A stretch of DNA of 64,000 nucleotides from Butyrivibrio sp. NC2007 (lineage in GTDB: Bacteria; Bacillota; Clostridia; Lachnospirales; Lachnospiraceae). Where the stretch lies: contig NZ_ATWY01000018.1 in assembly GCF_000421405.1 (NCBI RefSeq), positions 22,393-86,392 of the forward strand. Direction: 5' to 3'. Shown here piece after piece: positions 45,960 through 53,932 of this stretch. The stretch's first letter is position 1; each line of letters begins with the position of its first letter. The position numbers were made by a program, and so were the translations under genes. Below the pieces are notes generated by a model, which saw only the letters and a list, made by a program, of their open reading frames with translations, searched no databases and was not told the origin of the DNA.

Positions 45960-47461
45960 TTTTCATCCTCCTGATCATTGCCAATATGTATCCCGCCTTC
46001 CCTCAGCATCTCGCCGATCCTTGCCTTGTTCACAAACAAGGTCTCGGCCAGAACCACGTCAAAGGAATGGCTCTTCCAGGGAAGTCTTACGGTATTTAGT
46101 TCACCGTAAACAACATCATCAGTCATATGCCTTGCGATACCGGCTTCAAAAGAAGTCCTGCAGACACCGGCAACAAAAACGCCCGGGCACTGACTCTTTA
46201 TGTAGGAAGCTGTGGCACCAAAACCACAGGTAAAATCCAAAACCTTAAGATAACCCTTTCTCTCTTTTGCCAGCTCTATCACTGCATCTGCAGCCTCGAA
46301 CCACGGCAGCGAATATCCCCAGATATCAAAGCCCCACTTATCAATGAATCTCTGCCTTCCTTCTTCCATTCCCTTGGATGCGCCAAAAGAGCCGTTTCCG
46401 CCGTTGTGGTAGATAAAGCTGTTCTTGCAAAGATACTGGTTAAAACCTGCTCTTGCAAGGCGAATCCCCAGATCATCATCCTCAAAATATGCCGGCGAAA
46501 ATGCTTCATCAAAGACCTGCCCGTCAGCAGCAATACTGCCTACTGCATCTCTGGATAACAAAAGTGCAAATCCCGTGAGGCGAAATCTCTTTATATACGG
46601 GAGATGTTTAGGAACACCGTTCTTTCTGGCGTACTGCCTGAAAATCTCCACAGCCTCTTTATAGGGCGGCTTTTCATCCCAAAGGTCATTGCTGTCCACC
46701 TCCTGCAGGGAAGCACTGTTGGAAAAAGCACTGCATGCTCCTACATCTCTGCTGTCATACAGTCCCATTCTCAGGAAGAATAGTGAGTTCTGCATAAGTA
46801 CTGCATCGTTATTCAAAAAGAAAATGTCATTGTCCTTGTTACAGGCTGTAGCTCCGATGTTGCAGCCCTTGGGAAAGCCCACATTCTCTTCATTCTCTAT
46901 CAGAATAAACGGGTAATCGGCACTATCTCTTTTCTCCCTGAGATACTCCCTTACGCCTTCCTGTGTTGATGCATTGTCCACCACCACGATTTCATAGGTT
47001 CCTGCGGGACAGAAATCCTCAACGGATTTAATGCAGTCCTTCATGATCTCCAGATCGTTGTAAGAGAGGATCATGATGCTGGTATTTCTAACTCTCACAG
47101 AGGGTGTGCACTTAAGGTCCGAGAGCGTATCAAGGATAACCTCCCTGTCCGCCTCATCGTCGCAGTAAAAGGCAGCCATCTCCATACAAAGATATGCCTG
47201 ATCGATATTCAGATTAAGATAATAGAGCCCCAGCATGTAAAAGAGCTCGTAGTCTCCGGGATTGTAAGAAAGCCCCCTTGCGATGGCATCAAACTCAGCC
47301 TGGCTGTCGCTTAATACCTCCCACAAAGAAGCTTCCAGAATGCACAATTTGGCAGCCTCATCGGGAGTTCTCTCATCGATGTGAAAAAACTCCTCCTGAA
47401 ACTCATATAAGGCCTCATTGTACTCGCCATTTGATATCAGTTCTGTAAGCTTGTCAAACAT
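45956..47461 (-). CDS. GT2 glycosyltransferase with TPR-like start and methyltransferase-like end
   Basis: 501 residues in three parts. Residues 1-120 are alpha-helical and TPR-like (FDKLTELISNGEYNEALYEF, then YNPGDYELFYMLGLYYLNL). Residues 125-380 form a GT2 domain (MILSYNDLEIMKDCIKSVED, VVVDNASTQ, ENVGFPKGCNIG, FFLNNDAVL) of the rhamnosyl/polymer type. Residues 395-490 resemble a class I methyltransferase core (VLDFTCGFGATASYIKSQCP, then SFDVVLAETLF) but it is short and may be degenerate. It is cytoplasmic and probably modifies a surface or protein glycan. Confidence 0.82.
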   Translation of the reverse strand: MFDKLTELISNGEYNEALYEFQEEFFHIDERTPDEAAKLCILEASLWEVLSDSQAEFDAIARGLSYNPGDYELFYMLGLYYLNLNIDQAYLCMEMAAFYCDDEADREVILDTLSDLKCTPSVRVRNTSIMILSYNDLEIMKDCIKSVEDFCPAGTYEIVVVDNASTQEGVREYLREKRDSADYPFILIENEENVGFPKGCNIGATACNKDNDIFFLNNDAVLMQNSLFFLRMGLYDSRDVGACSAFSNSASLQEVDSNDLWDEKPPYKEAVEIFRQYARKNGVPKHLPYIKRFRLTGFALLLSRDAVGSIAADGQVFDEAFSPAYFEDDDLGIRLARAGFNQYLCKNSFIYHNGGNGSFGASKGMEEGRQRFIDKWGFDIWGYSLPWFEAADAVIELAKERKGYLKVLDFTCGFGATASYIKSQCPGVFVAGVCRTSFEAGIARHMTDDVVYGELNTVRLPWKSHSFDVVLAETLFVNKARIGEMLREGGIHIGNDQEDEK

Positions 47462-47526
47462 ATCCTGTAATTTCCCGGGTGCAAAACGACATAACTTCTT
47501 ACAATAATGATATCATACTTAACGTT

Positions 47527-48120
47527 TTATTGTACATGAATAGTGGACTGACACTCTGAAAATGCGTCCTGACACTCATCATCCTCCGCTCTCTGAAAAG
47601 TGACGGTGAAGGTCCTGTATCTCGACAAAAGCATGTATACGGTCTGATAGATCTTCTCCTGATCCGCGGCCTGGAAACTTGCTTCTATCCTGTATCCCGG
47701 ATAACCGTCAACAGTTATCTTGTCAAAAGAGCTGACGGAATATCCCACATCTTCACCATATTCACTGTTATAAGCAGCAGCGATGGTCTCCTGATAGATA
47801 TCTTTTGTAAGTTCAGTAGATTTATCGGTCACCTTGGGTTCATTATGCTCAGCAAGGGCAGCTTTCTCCCTGTTTGTGAGCACCACATCCAGTCCGTTGT
47901 AGTATACGCTGTACTGAATGGTTGATGATTCCATGGGGTGTTCCTTATTTATGAAAAGACCTTTTTCACTTGATGGTTCAAACTGAAGCGGAACAACAAA
48001 GCTGCAGCATGTAGCTTCCTTAAGGTCTTCTTCTGCATATGCATTTACAGTATTTATACTAAGCATTGCCATAACAGTCATGGCAAGAGCCATAAACAGG
48101 CCAAGAAATCTCTTTTTCAT
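47527..48120 (-). CDS. Hypothetical secreted protein
   Basis: 197 residues with a signal peptide (residues 1 to about 29, KKRFLGLFMALAMTVMAML and then VNAYA as a cleavage site). The mature part is acidic and has no domain I can name; it resembles PsbP-like or small beta-sheet secreted proteins (PGYRIEASFQAADQEKIYQT, YRTFTVTFQRAEDDE). It is encoded between two envelope glycosylation genes, 18 bases after the GT39-like gene. Confidence 0.78.
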   Translation of the reverse strand: MKKRFLGLFMALAMTVMAMLSINTVNAYAEEDLKEATCCSFVVPLQFEPSSEKGLFINKEHPMESSTIQYSVYYNGLDVVLTNREKAALAEHNEPKVTDKSTELTKDIYQETIAAAYNSEYGEDVGYSVSSFDKITVDGYPGYRIEASFQAADQEKIYQTVYMLLSRYRTFTVTFQRAEDDECQDAFSECQSTIHVQ

Positions 48121-48138
48121 AATATCTCCGAATATCAG

Positions 48139-49773
48139 TTATCTGCTGAGTCTGAACACGTCAAACCAGTATCTCTCCATGAGGTAGCTTCCCTCATTTT
48201 CAGAAGTGATCTGATACTGCTCATTCCAATCCTTCAAAATATCCTCTCTGGAATTAAAGCTTCCCAAAAACAAAACTTCTTTTCCCGCATCCAGATAGTT
48301 GGCAATATCAATAGGATCCTCGATTGTCTCAAGTCCCGAAACCGTCTCTTTTATCAGAGCTTCAGGTTCTGCTTGGTAGAGATAAACCTTGTAATTGCCT
48401 TCTTTCTTATTCAGGTAATAGGACAAAAGCCCCTGAACGTGTTCGAAATTACTGATGACTATTGTATCACTGTTTATGCTATCAAGCATATCGAAAGTCT
48501 TCTCGATGTTGACCATACGATATTCTTCATTGCCGATAAAGGCCTTGTAGTCTACCGCTCCCACGATGATCATAAGTACCGCAAGCAAAACTCCGGCGAT
48601 CTTCCCTGCAAGCTGCCCCTTTTCTCTTTTATAGACTCTGTCAATCTCTACAGAAGCCATTACAGAAATTGCGAGCCAGAAGCACCCATATGCAGGGAGC
48701 ATATATCTGTTCACAAACACAGGTCTTATAAGGATTGACGCAATAAGTCCGGTCAAGACAACTAAAGGAAGTACTGAAAAAGCGAAAAGTGTATATGCAT
48801 CCGTAATCTCTTTTGCCCTAATGGTTCTGAGCACGGTCCTTACCAGTAAAAATGCTACCAGCACAAATAATAAAACAGCTATCACAACTGCCAGAAGCTC
48901 GTTTGTAAAGTAGCCCTTAAAAAGATGCTTAACTGCGCTGCCAAAACTCCTGATGCTGACCGGCTGTATCCAGTAGTTTGCTTTTACCGCGCCTACCTGT
49001 CTCAGCACTACAGATACCCAGGGAATATAGGATGCGATGGTCAGGTTAATGGCAACAATCAGAGTAGCTGCTGCCTTGAGGCCGATTTTTCCTTCGGTCT
49101 TCTTCTTCGCAACGCGCATATAATAGACCAGCATCCAGACTATCAGAATTCCATAAATTATCCCGATGGCAAAAGCAGCATAGTAATGAGTGTAGGCTGC
49201 AGCAGTGGTGCTAAGCCACAGCATGAGACCATCTAAAATGTTCCACCCTTCTCTTCCTCTGCCCATTATGCTGTCAAGGAGACTTAGTCCATGAAGCAGA
49301 GCCATGGTCACAAATAGCATAGCCCAGCTGTACATGCGGATCTCCGTGGTGTACTCGGGCATCTGGGGCATGGTTATTATGGCAAAAGAAAATAATCCTG
49401 CCGGAAGAATACCGAAGCACTTTCTGATGGTAGTAGCCCCGTAGATCATAAGGATAAAGAACGGAAGCACAGACACAAGCTTGGCAACGGATTCTGCCCC
49501 AAGTATAGCGCCATCACCGGTAATCCCAAGACTGTCACACAAGAGAATAAAAAGCCTTACTATCATGTAGTAAAAAGGCGGATGTACGTCTCTGGCCGTA
49601 AGGCTTATCAGCTCTTTTACAGGCCTTGTTGCAAACTCCATGGTAAAGAGCTCGTCATACCAGATGTCTGTGGTAAGAGATAAAGTTATGGATCTGATCA
49701 GACAATAGATCGCTGCAGCAAAGAAAATAATCCCCAGATGCTGCATCGCTGTTATCTTAGTCCTTTTTTTCAT
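48139..49773 (-). CDS. GT39-like multi-pass glycosyltransferase
   Basis: 544 residues, about 11 hydrophobic segments. The first extracytoplasmic loop has SLTTDIWYDELFTMEFATRP, the Asp-Glu pair expected as the catalytic and metal site of GT39/ArnT-type enzymes, and DVHPPFYYMIVRLF follows, also typical. The C-terminal soluble part (about 420-540) is small. Such enzymes transfer sugars from undecaprenyl-phosphate carriers. The ATG at 49773 follows GAGGT; an upstream start at 49806 would lie in the thrS terminator. Confidence 0.85.
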   Translation of the reverse strand: MKKRTKITAMQHLGIIFFAAAIYCLIRSITLSLTTDIWYDELFTMEFATRPVKELISLTARDVHPPFYYMIVRLFILLCDSLGITGDGAILGAESVAKLVSVLPFFILMIYGATTIRKCFGILPAGLFSFAIITMPQMPEYTTEIRMYSWAMLFVTMALLHGLSLLDSIMGRGREGWNILDGLMLWLSTTAAAYTHYYAAFAIGIIYGILIVWMLVYYMRVAKKKTEGKIGLKAAATLIVAINLTIASYIPWVSVVLRQVGAVKANYWIQPVSIRSFGSAVKHLFKGYFTNELLAVVIAVLLFVLVAFLLVRTVLRTIRAKEITDAYTLFAFSVLPLVVLTGLIASILIRPVFVNRYMLPAYGCFWLAISVMASVEIDRVYKREKGQLAGKIAGVLLAVLMIIVGAVDYKAFIGNEEYRMVNIEKTFDMLDSINSDTIVISNFEHVQGLLSYYLNKKEGNYKVYLYQAEPEALIKETVSGLETIEDPIDIANYLDAGKEVLFLGSFNSREDILKDWNEQYQITSENEGSYLMERYWFDVFRLSR

Positions 49774-49787
49774 TTCTAACCTCATAA

Positions 49788-49820
49788 AACAACAGGCACA
49801 ACACAAAAGTGCTGTGCCTG
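49788..49820 (-). terminator. Terminator of thrS
   Basis: CAGGCACAGCAC and GTGTTGTGCCTG pair with one G-T mismatch around TTTT; TTGTTTTATG follows on the minus strand, 16 bases after the thrS stop. Confidence 0.8.
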
Positions 49821-49835
49821 AATAATACTTAGATA

Positions 49836-51719
49836 TTATGCCTCGTAGGAATCAATAAGTTCCAGTGAATGCTCATTGTTCATCTTGATGCACATCTTAA
49901 CAAGCTCATCAAGAGGAACGTTCTGGATCTGCTTGTTGGAGCCGCGAACGTTGATTGATACAGTGTTCTCAGCAGCTTCCTTGTCACCTACAACGATGAT
50001 GTATGGATCCTTGTAGTTCTTGTACTTCTTGATCTTCTCCTTCATGTTGTTGTCGGAGTAGTCAGCCTCTACGCGGATTCCTGCATCCATGAGAGCCTTC
50101 TCAACTTTCTTGGCATACTTGTTGTGCTCAACTCTGATAGGAACGATACCTACCTGATATGGGCTGAGCCAGAATGGGAATACACCCTTGAAGTTCTCGA
50201 TGATGATACCGATGAATCTCTCAAGTGATCCGTAGATAGCTCTGTGGATAACAACAGGCATCTGCATTGAACCATCCTGTGCCTGGTATGTAAGTCCGAA
50301 GTTGTGAGGAAGCTGGAAGTCAAGCTGTACAGTTCCGCACTGCCACTCTCTTCCAAGAGCATCCTTGATCTGGAGGTCGATCTTAGGTCCGTAGAAAGCA
50401 CCGTCTCCCTCGTTGATCTCGTATCCGCCCTCGCCGTACTTCTCGTCAAGGATTTCCTTAAGGGCAGCTTCTGCTCTGTTCCAAACCTCGATGTCCCCCA
50501 TGAAGTCCTCAGGTCTTGTTGAGAACTCTGCTCTGTAGGTTACACCGAATGTTGAGTAGATCTCGTCAGCGATTGCAATAACGTCTGCGATCTCTTCCTT
50601 GATCTGTGACTCCATTACGAATGTATGGTCATCATCCTGTCTGAACTCCTGAACACGGAAAAGACCGTTCATCTGTCCGCTCTTCTCCTTACGGTGAAGT
50701 ACATCGTACTCACTGTATCTGATAGGGAGCTCCTTGTAGGAGTGATTGGTTCTTCTGTAGGTCATCATAGCGTTAGGACAGTTCATGGGCTTAGCAGCCA
50801 TTGTGTCCTCAAGCTCACGGTTGTAGATCATTGATCCTGCAACGATCTTAACAGGCTTAGGTGTCTCATCTGCATCTCTGTAGTTCTCATAAACCTCAGG
50901 GATATCTGCATCAGCCTTAACCATTCCCTCAAGACCGGGAACCATGAACATGTTGTTTACATAGTGAGCCCAGTGTCCGCTGATGAGCCAGAGCTTCTTG
51001 TTGTTGATAAGAGGAGCAGCGATCTCAGTGTAACCATGTCTCTCCTGTACCTCTCTTGAGTACTTAAGGAGCGCCTGGTACATCTTCCATCCTCTTGGAA
51101 GCCAGTAAGGCATTCCGGGAGCTGTCTCATCGAACATGAAAAGATCAAGCTGAGCACCGATCTTCTTGTGATCCCTCTCCATTGCTTCCTGGATCATCTT
51201 GATGTGCTGCTTGAGCTCATCCTTGGTCTGGAAAGCATATACATAAATTCTTGAGAGCTGGTCTCTCTTCTCGTCTCCTCTCCAGTAAGCGCCTGAAATG
51301 CTCTTAAGCTGGTAGGAAACATTCATAAGTTCCTGTGAATTGTCTACGTGAGGTCCTCTGCAGAGGTCTACGAAATCCTCACCTGTATAGTAAACTGTAA
51401 GAGTTTCATCCTCCGGAAGATCATTTATCAGCTCTGTCTTGAACTTCTGATCCTTGAAAATCTCAAGAGCCTCGGCTCTTGTAACTTCCTTGCGTGTCCA
51501 GTCCTCTCTTCTCTTGATGATCTCTCTCATCTTGTCCTCGATGGTCTTGAAATCATCCTGGGTCACAGCCTTTGGAAGCACGAAATCATAGTAGCATCCG
51601 TCATCGATCTGTGGTCCGATCGCATACTGAACTTCCTTGCCGTAGAGCTCGATAACAGCCTTGGCGAGGATGTGTGCCAACGAGTGGCGGTAAACTTCTT
51701 TAAACTCTTCTTTTGTCAT
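49836..51719 (-). CDS. thrS: Threonine--tRNA ligase without TGS domain
   Basis: 627 residues. The protein starts directly at the N2 editing domain: HSLAH (H12, H16) and CRGPH carry the usual editing-site residues. The class II core has zinc ligands at MNCP (Cys), VLHRKEKSG (His) and VIHRAI (His), and motif 2 FRVQEFRQDDDHTF. The roughly 60-residue N-terminal TGS domain present in most bacterial enzymes is missing. Between NNMF and KPMNCP there is an insertion of about 40 residues compared with E. coli. The anticodon-binding domain is complete. The ATG at 51719 is preferred over 51758, which adds only 13 residues. No T-box leader fits the 63-base gap upstream. Confidence 0.95.
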   Translation of the reverse strand: MTKEEFKEVYRHSLAHILAKAVIELYGKEVQYAIGPQIDDGCYYDFVLPKAVTQDDFKTIEDKMREIIKRREDWTRKEVTRAEALEIFKDQKFKTELINDLPEDETLTVYYTGEDFVDLCRGPHVDNSQELMNVSYQLKSISGAYWRGDEKRDQLSRIYVYAFQTKDELKQHIKMIQEAMERDHKKIGAQLDLFMFDETAPGMPYWLPRGWKMYQALLKYSREVQERHGYTEIAAPLINNKKLWLISGHWAHYVNNMFMVPGLEGMVKADADIPEVYENYRDADETPKPVKIVAGSMIYNRELEDTMAAKPMNCPNAMMTYRRTNHSYKELPIRYSEYDVLHRKEKSGQMNGLFRVQEFRQDDDHTFVMESQIKEEIADVIAIADEIYSTFGVTYRAEFSTRPEDFMGDIEVWNRAEAALKEILDEKYGEGGYEINEGDGAFYGPKIDLQIKDALGREWQCGTVQLDFQLPHNFGLTYQAQDGSMQMPVVIHRAIYGSLERFIGIIIENFKGVFPFWLSPYQVGIVPIRVEHNKYAKKVEKALMDAGIRVEADYSDNNMKEKIKKYKNYKDPYIIVVGDKEAAENTVSINVRGSNKQIQNVPLDELVKMCIKMNNEHSLELIDSYEA

Positions 51720-51782
51720 TGTTTTCCCTTTCCTGCTATACCTACCGGGTACAGCCACATGTTTATTTTTTATATCAAATGA

Positions 51783-52286
51783 TCAAGCTCTGCCGTGGCA
51801 CTTCTTGTACTTCTTGCCGCTTCCGCAAGGGCATGGATCATTAGGATATACTTTGTTCTCTTTTCTGATGGTATGAGAAGCCTTCTCTTCCTTGTAGAGC
51901 TCTTTTCTCTTATCCTCATCAAAGATCTCCTCCCACTCAGGAAGGTTGTAAAGCCAGTCTGCTCCGGCATTTACCATGTTCTTGTAAAGGAGCTCCTTCT
52001 CAAAGCCGAGGTTAACCTCTGTATCCTCTTCCATCTCCTCGATAGGATTCTGCTCCTTAAGGCTGTCGTTGATTCCGTCAAGGAAGCCTGTCATAGTCAT
52101 AACATCAATGCCAAACTTCTCAGCAAGCTCTTTTACTGTTCCCTTAACTACCTCGTCGGGATTCTTTAAAAGCTGAGCATAGATGTCTTTTTCCTTCTGA
52201 AAATAATCTGTCCAAAGTCTCTGAAGATCGCCCTTGTTGGCAGTCTCAGAATAAGCCATATCGCGCCACTGTTTTAATAATGCCAT
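51783..52286 (-). CDS. SEC-C metal-binding motif protein
   Basis: 167 residues ending in a SEC-C motif, [20 protein letters not shown], which binds zinc through CxC and CH. The preceding 140 residues are mostly alpha-helical; the region [20 protein letters not shown] is conserved in Firmicute proteins of this kind. The SEC-C motif is shared with SecA and several accessory proteins; the function here is not known. The ATG at 52286 follows AGGAG; the longer frame from 52358 is rejected. It precedes thrS by 63 bases. Confidence 0.85.
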   Translation of the reverse strand: MALLKQWRDMAYSETANKGDLQRLWTDYFQKEKDIYAQLLKNPDEVVKGTVKELAEKFGIDVMTMTGFLDGINDSLKEQNPIEEMEEDTEVNLGFEKELLYKNMVNAGADWLYNLPEWEEIFDEDKRKELYKEEKASHTIRKENKVYPNDPCPCGSGKKYKKCHGRA

Positions 52287-52467
52287 AGTTGTTTCTCCTG
52301 TTTCTAAATAATTCTCAACAAAAAAATTAATGTATGCAGTAACTCTACATACATTCAATCTATTTTAATATATTAGGCAAAATATGGCAACTATCGCATA
52401 GACAGCAGAACACTCAGCATTTATTATATATTTAATAATTATGCATAGATTGGAGAGACTTACGCAT

Positions 52468-52932
52468 ATGAACAAAATCTGGCAGAGCATAAAAAGCATA
52501 GACAAGCTCCCAAAGAGAACAGCCATGACTCTGTTTGGTGTTATCATCTGCGCCATCAGCGTCGGAATATTCAAGATTGCAGCCCTTGGCGTTGATCCAT
52601 TCCAGTCCTTCATGGCAGACCTTGTCATCGGAGTTGTCATCATCTGCTTCGGCTCTGCCTTTTACATGACTGCTGACCTCGGTGTATCCACCTATGACGC
52701 TGTCGCCCTTATAATAGTCAACACCTGGAAAAAGGGAAAATTCCAGTATGTCAGGATCATCACCGATATCGTATGCGTAATCCTTGGCTGCGTGCTGTTC
52801 CTTATGGCCGGTGGCAGCATCGGACAGATTCCGACAATCGCAGGAATCGGAACCATCATCACTGCCTTTTTCATGGGCCCACTCATTGAGTTCTTTAACG
52901 TTCACATCGCAAGGCCTATACTTAATAAATAA
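52468..52932 (+). CDS. YczE/YitT-like membrane protein, apparently missing an internal segment
   Basis: 154 residues with about four hydrophobic segments. The start (TLFGVIICAISVGIFKIAALGVDPFQSFM) and the end (ADLGVSTYDAVALIIVNTWKK, then GIGTIITAFFMGPLIEFFN) both match YczE-type transporters, which are normally about 210-230 residues. The usual stretch of some 60 residues between these parts is absent: ADL runs straight into VIGVVIICFGSA. The frame is intact, so it may be a shortened functional protein or a deletion product. The ATG at 52468 has GGAGAG ten bases upstream; 52441 has none. It precedes dapF by 14 bases. Confidence 0.65.
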   Translation: MNKIWQSIKSIDKLPKRTAMTLFGVIICAISVGIFKIAALGVDPFQSFMADLVIGVVIICFGSAFYMTADLGVSTYDAVALIIVNTWKKGKFQYVRIITDIVCVILGCVLFLMAGGSIGQIPTIAGIGTIITAFFMGPLIEFFNVHIARPILNK

Positions 52933-52946
52933 ATGCGGAGGAGTTT

Positions 52947-53858
52947 ATGAAGATCAATTTTACCAAGATGCACGGTTGTGGCAACGACTACGTTTATATT
53001 GACGGGGCAAAAGAGCTTGTTCCTCAGGATCAGAAATCGGAACTGGCCATAAAGGTTTCAGACCGTCACTTCGGAATCGGCTCTGACGGACTTATTTTTA
53101 TAAATCCCGTGGATGACCCGGATGTGGATTTTGAGATGGAGATGTACAACGCAGACGGTTCAAGATCCGAGATGTGCGGAAACGGCATAAGATGCGTAGC
53201 GAAGTTCGTTTACGACCATCGCCTTACGGACAAGAAGAGCCTCACCATAATAAGTGCAGGGAAAAAGAAATTTATCGACCTGAAAGTTGATGACAACAAT
53301 CTCGTCACAAGAGTAAAAGTAGATATGGGAGCTCCGATTCTTAGTGCTCCGCAGGTTCCAGTAACTGTATCTGCAGGAGGTGATAAGCTTGGTACTAACG
53401 GGCTTTCAAACATCCCTTCGGATATTTGTTTTAAAGCACCTATCACTGCTGCCGGAAGAGACTGGGAAATAACCTGTGTATCCATGGGCAATCCCCATGC
53501 GGTTGTAATACTTCCTGACGACTTTGATCTTGCAGGTTTTGAGATTGAGAAATTCGGACCTGAATTTGAGAATCACTCATTCTTCCCAAATCGTACAAAC
53601 ACCGAATTTGTGAAGATAGATAACAGGGGCAATGTTCACATGAGAGTCTGGGAGAGAGGAACAGGCGAAACCCTTGCCTGCGGAACAGGATGCTGTGCAA
53701 CAACCGTTGCCTGCATCTTAAACGGTCTTACAGACAGCACGGTAAATGTACATGTTCTTGGCGGAACAGTTACCTGCACCTGGAACGGAGACGCAAACAC
53801 CTCCGTGATCATGGAAGGCCCGGGAACTACTGTATTTGAAGGAACAATAGAGATCTGA
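52947..53858 (+). CDS. dapF: Diaminopimelate epimerase
   Basis: 303-residue enzyme that converts LL- to meso-diaminopimelate for lysine and peptidoglycan. The two catalytic cysteines are C77 in EMCGNGIRC and C245 in LACGTGCC, each in its conserved setting. KMHGCGNDYVYID opens the protein. It is about 25 residues longer than typical DapF. The ATG follows GGAGGAG. It is co-transcribed with the YczE-like gene and closed by the hairpin at 53885-53914. Confidence 0.98.
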   Translation: MKINFTKMHGCGNDYVYIDGAKELVPQDQKSELAIKVSDRHFGIGSDGLIFINPVDDPDVDFEMEMYNADGSRSEMCGNGIRCVAKFVYDHRLTDKKSLTIISAGKKKFIDLKVDDNNLVTRVKVDMGAPILSAPQVPVTVSAGGDKLGTNGLSNIPSDICFKAPITAAGRDWEITCVSMGNPHAVVILPDDFDLAGFEIEKFGPEFENHSFFPNRTNTEFVKIDNRGNVHMRVWERGTGETLACGTGCCATTVACILNGLTDSTVNVHVLGGTVTCTWNGDANTSVIMEGPGTTVFEGTIEI

Positions 53859-53884
53859 TAATAATTTATTTTTGATAAACGCAG

Positions 53885-53914
53885 AAAAAGACAGGTTTTT
53901 AAGCCTGTCTTTTT
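53885..53914. terminator. Bidirectional terminator between dapF and the coiled-coil gene
   Basis: AAAAAGACAGG and CCTGTCTTTTT form an 11-bp stem around an eight-base loop, serving both convergent genes. Confidence 0.9.
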
Positions 53915-53932
53915 CCGTGTATATAAGATTAT

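Noticed and set aside
51720..51782. T-box leader for thrS
   Set aside because: The gap is only 63 bases and contains no T-box consensus.
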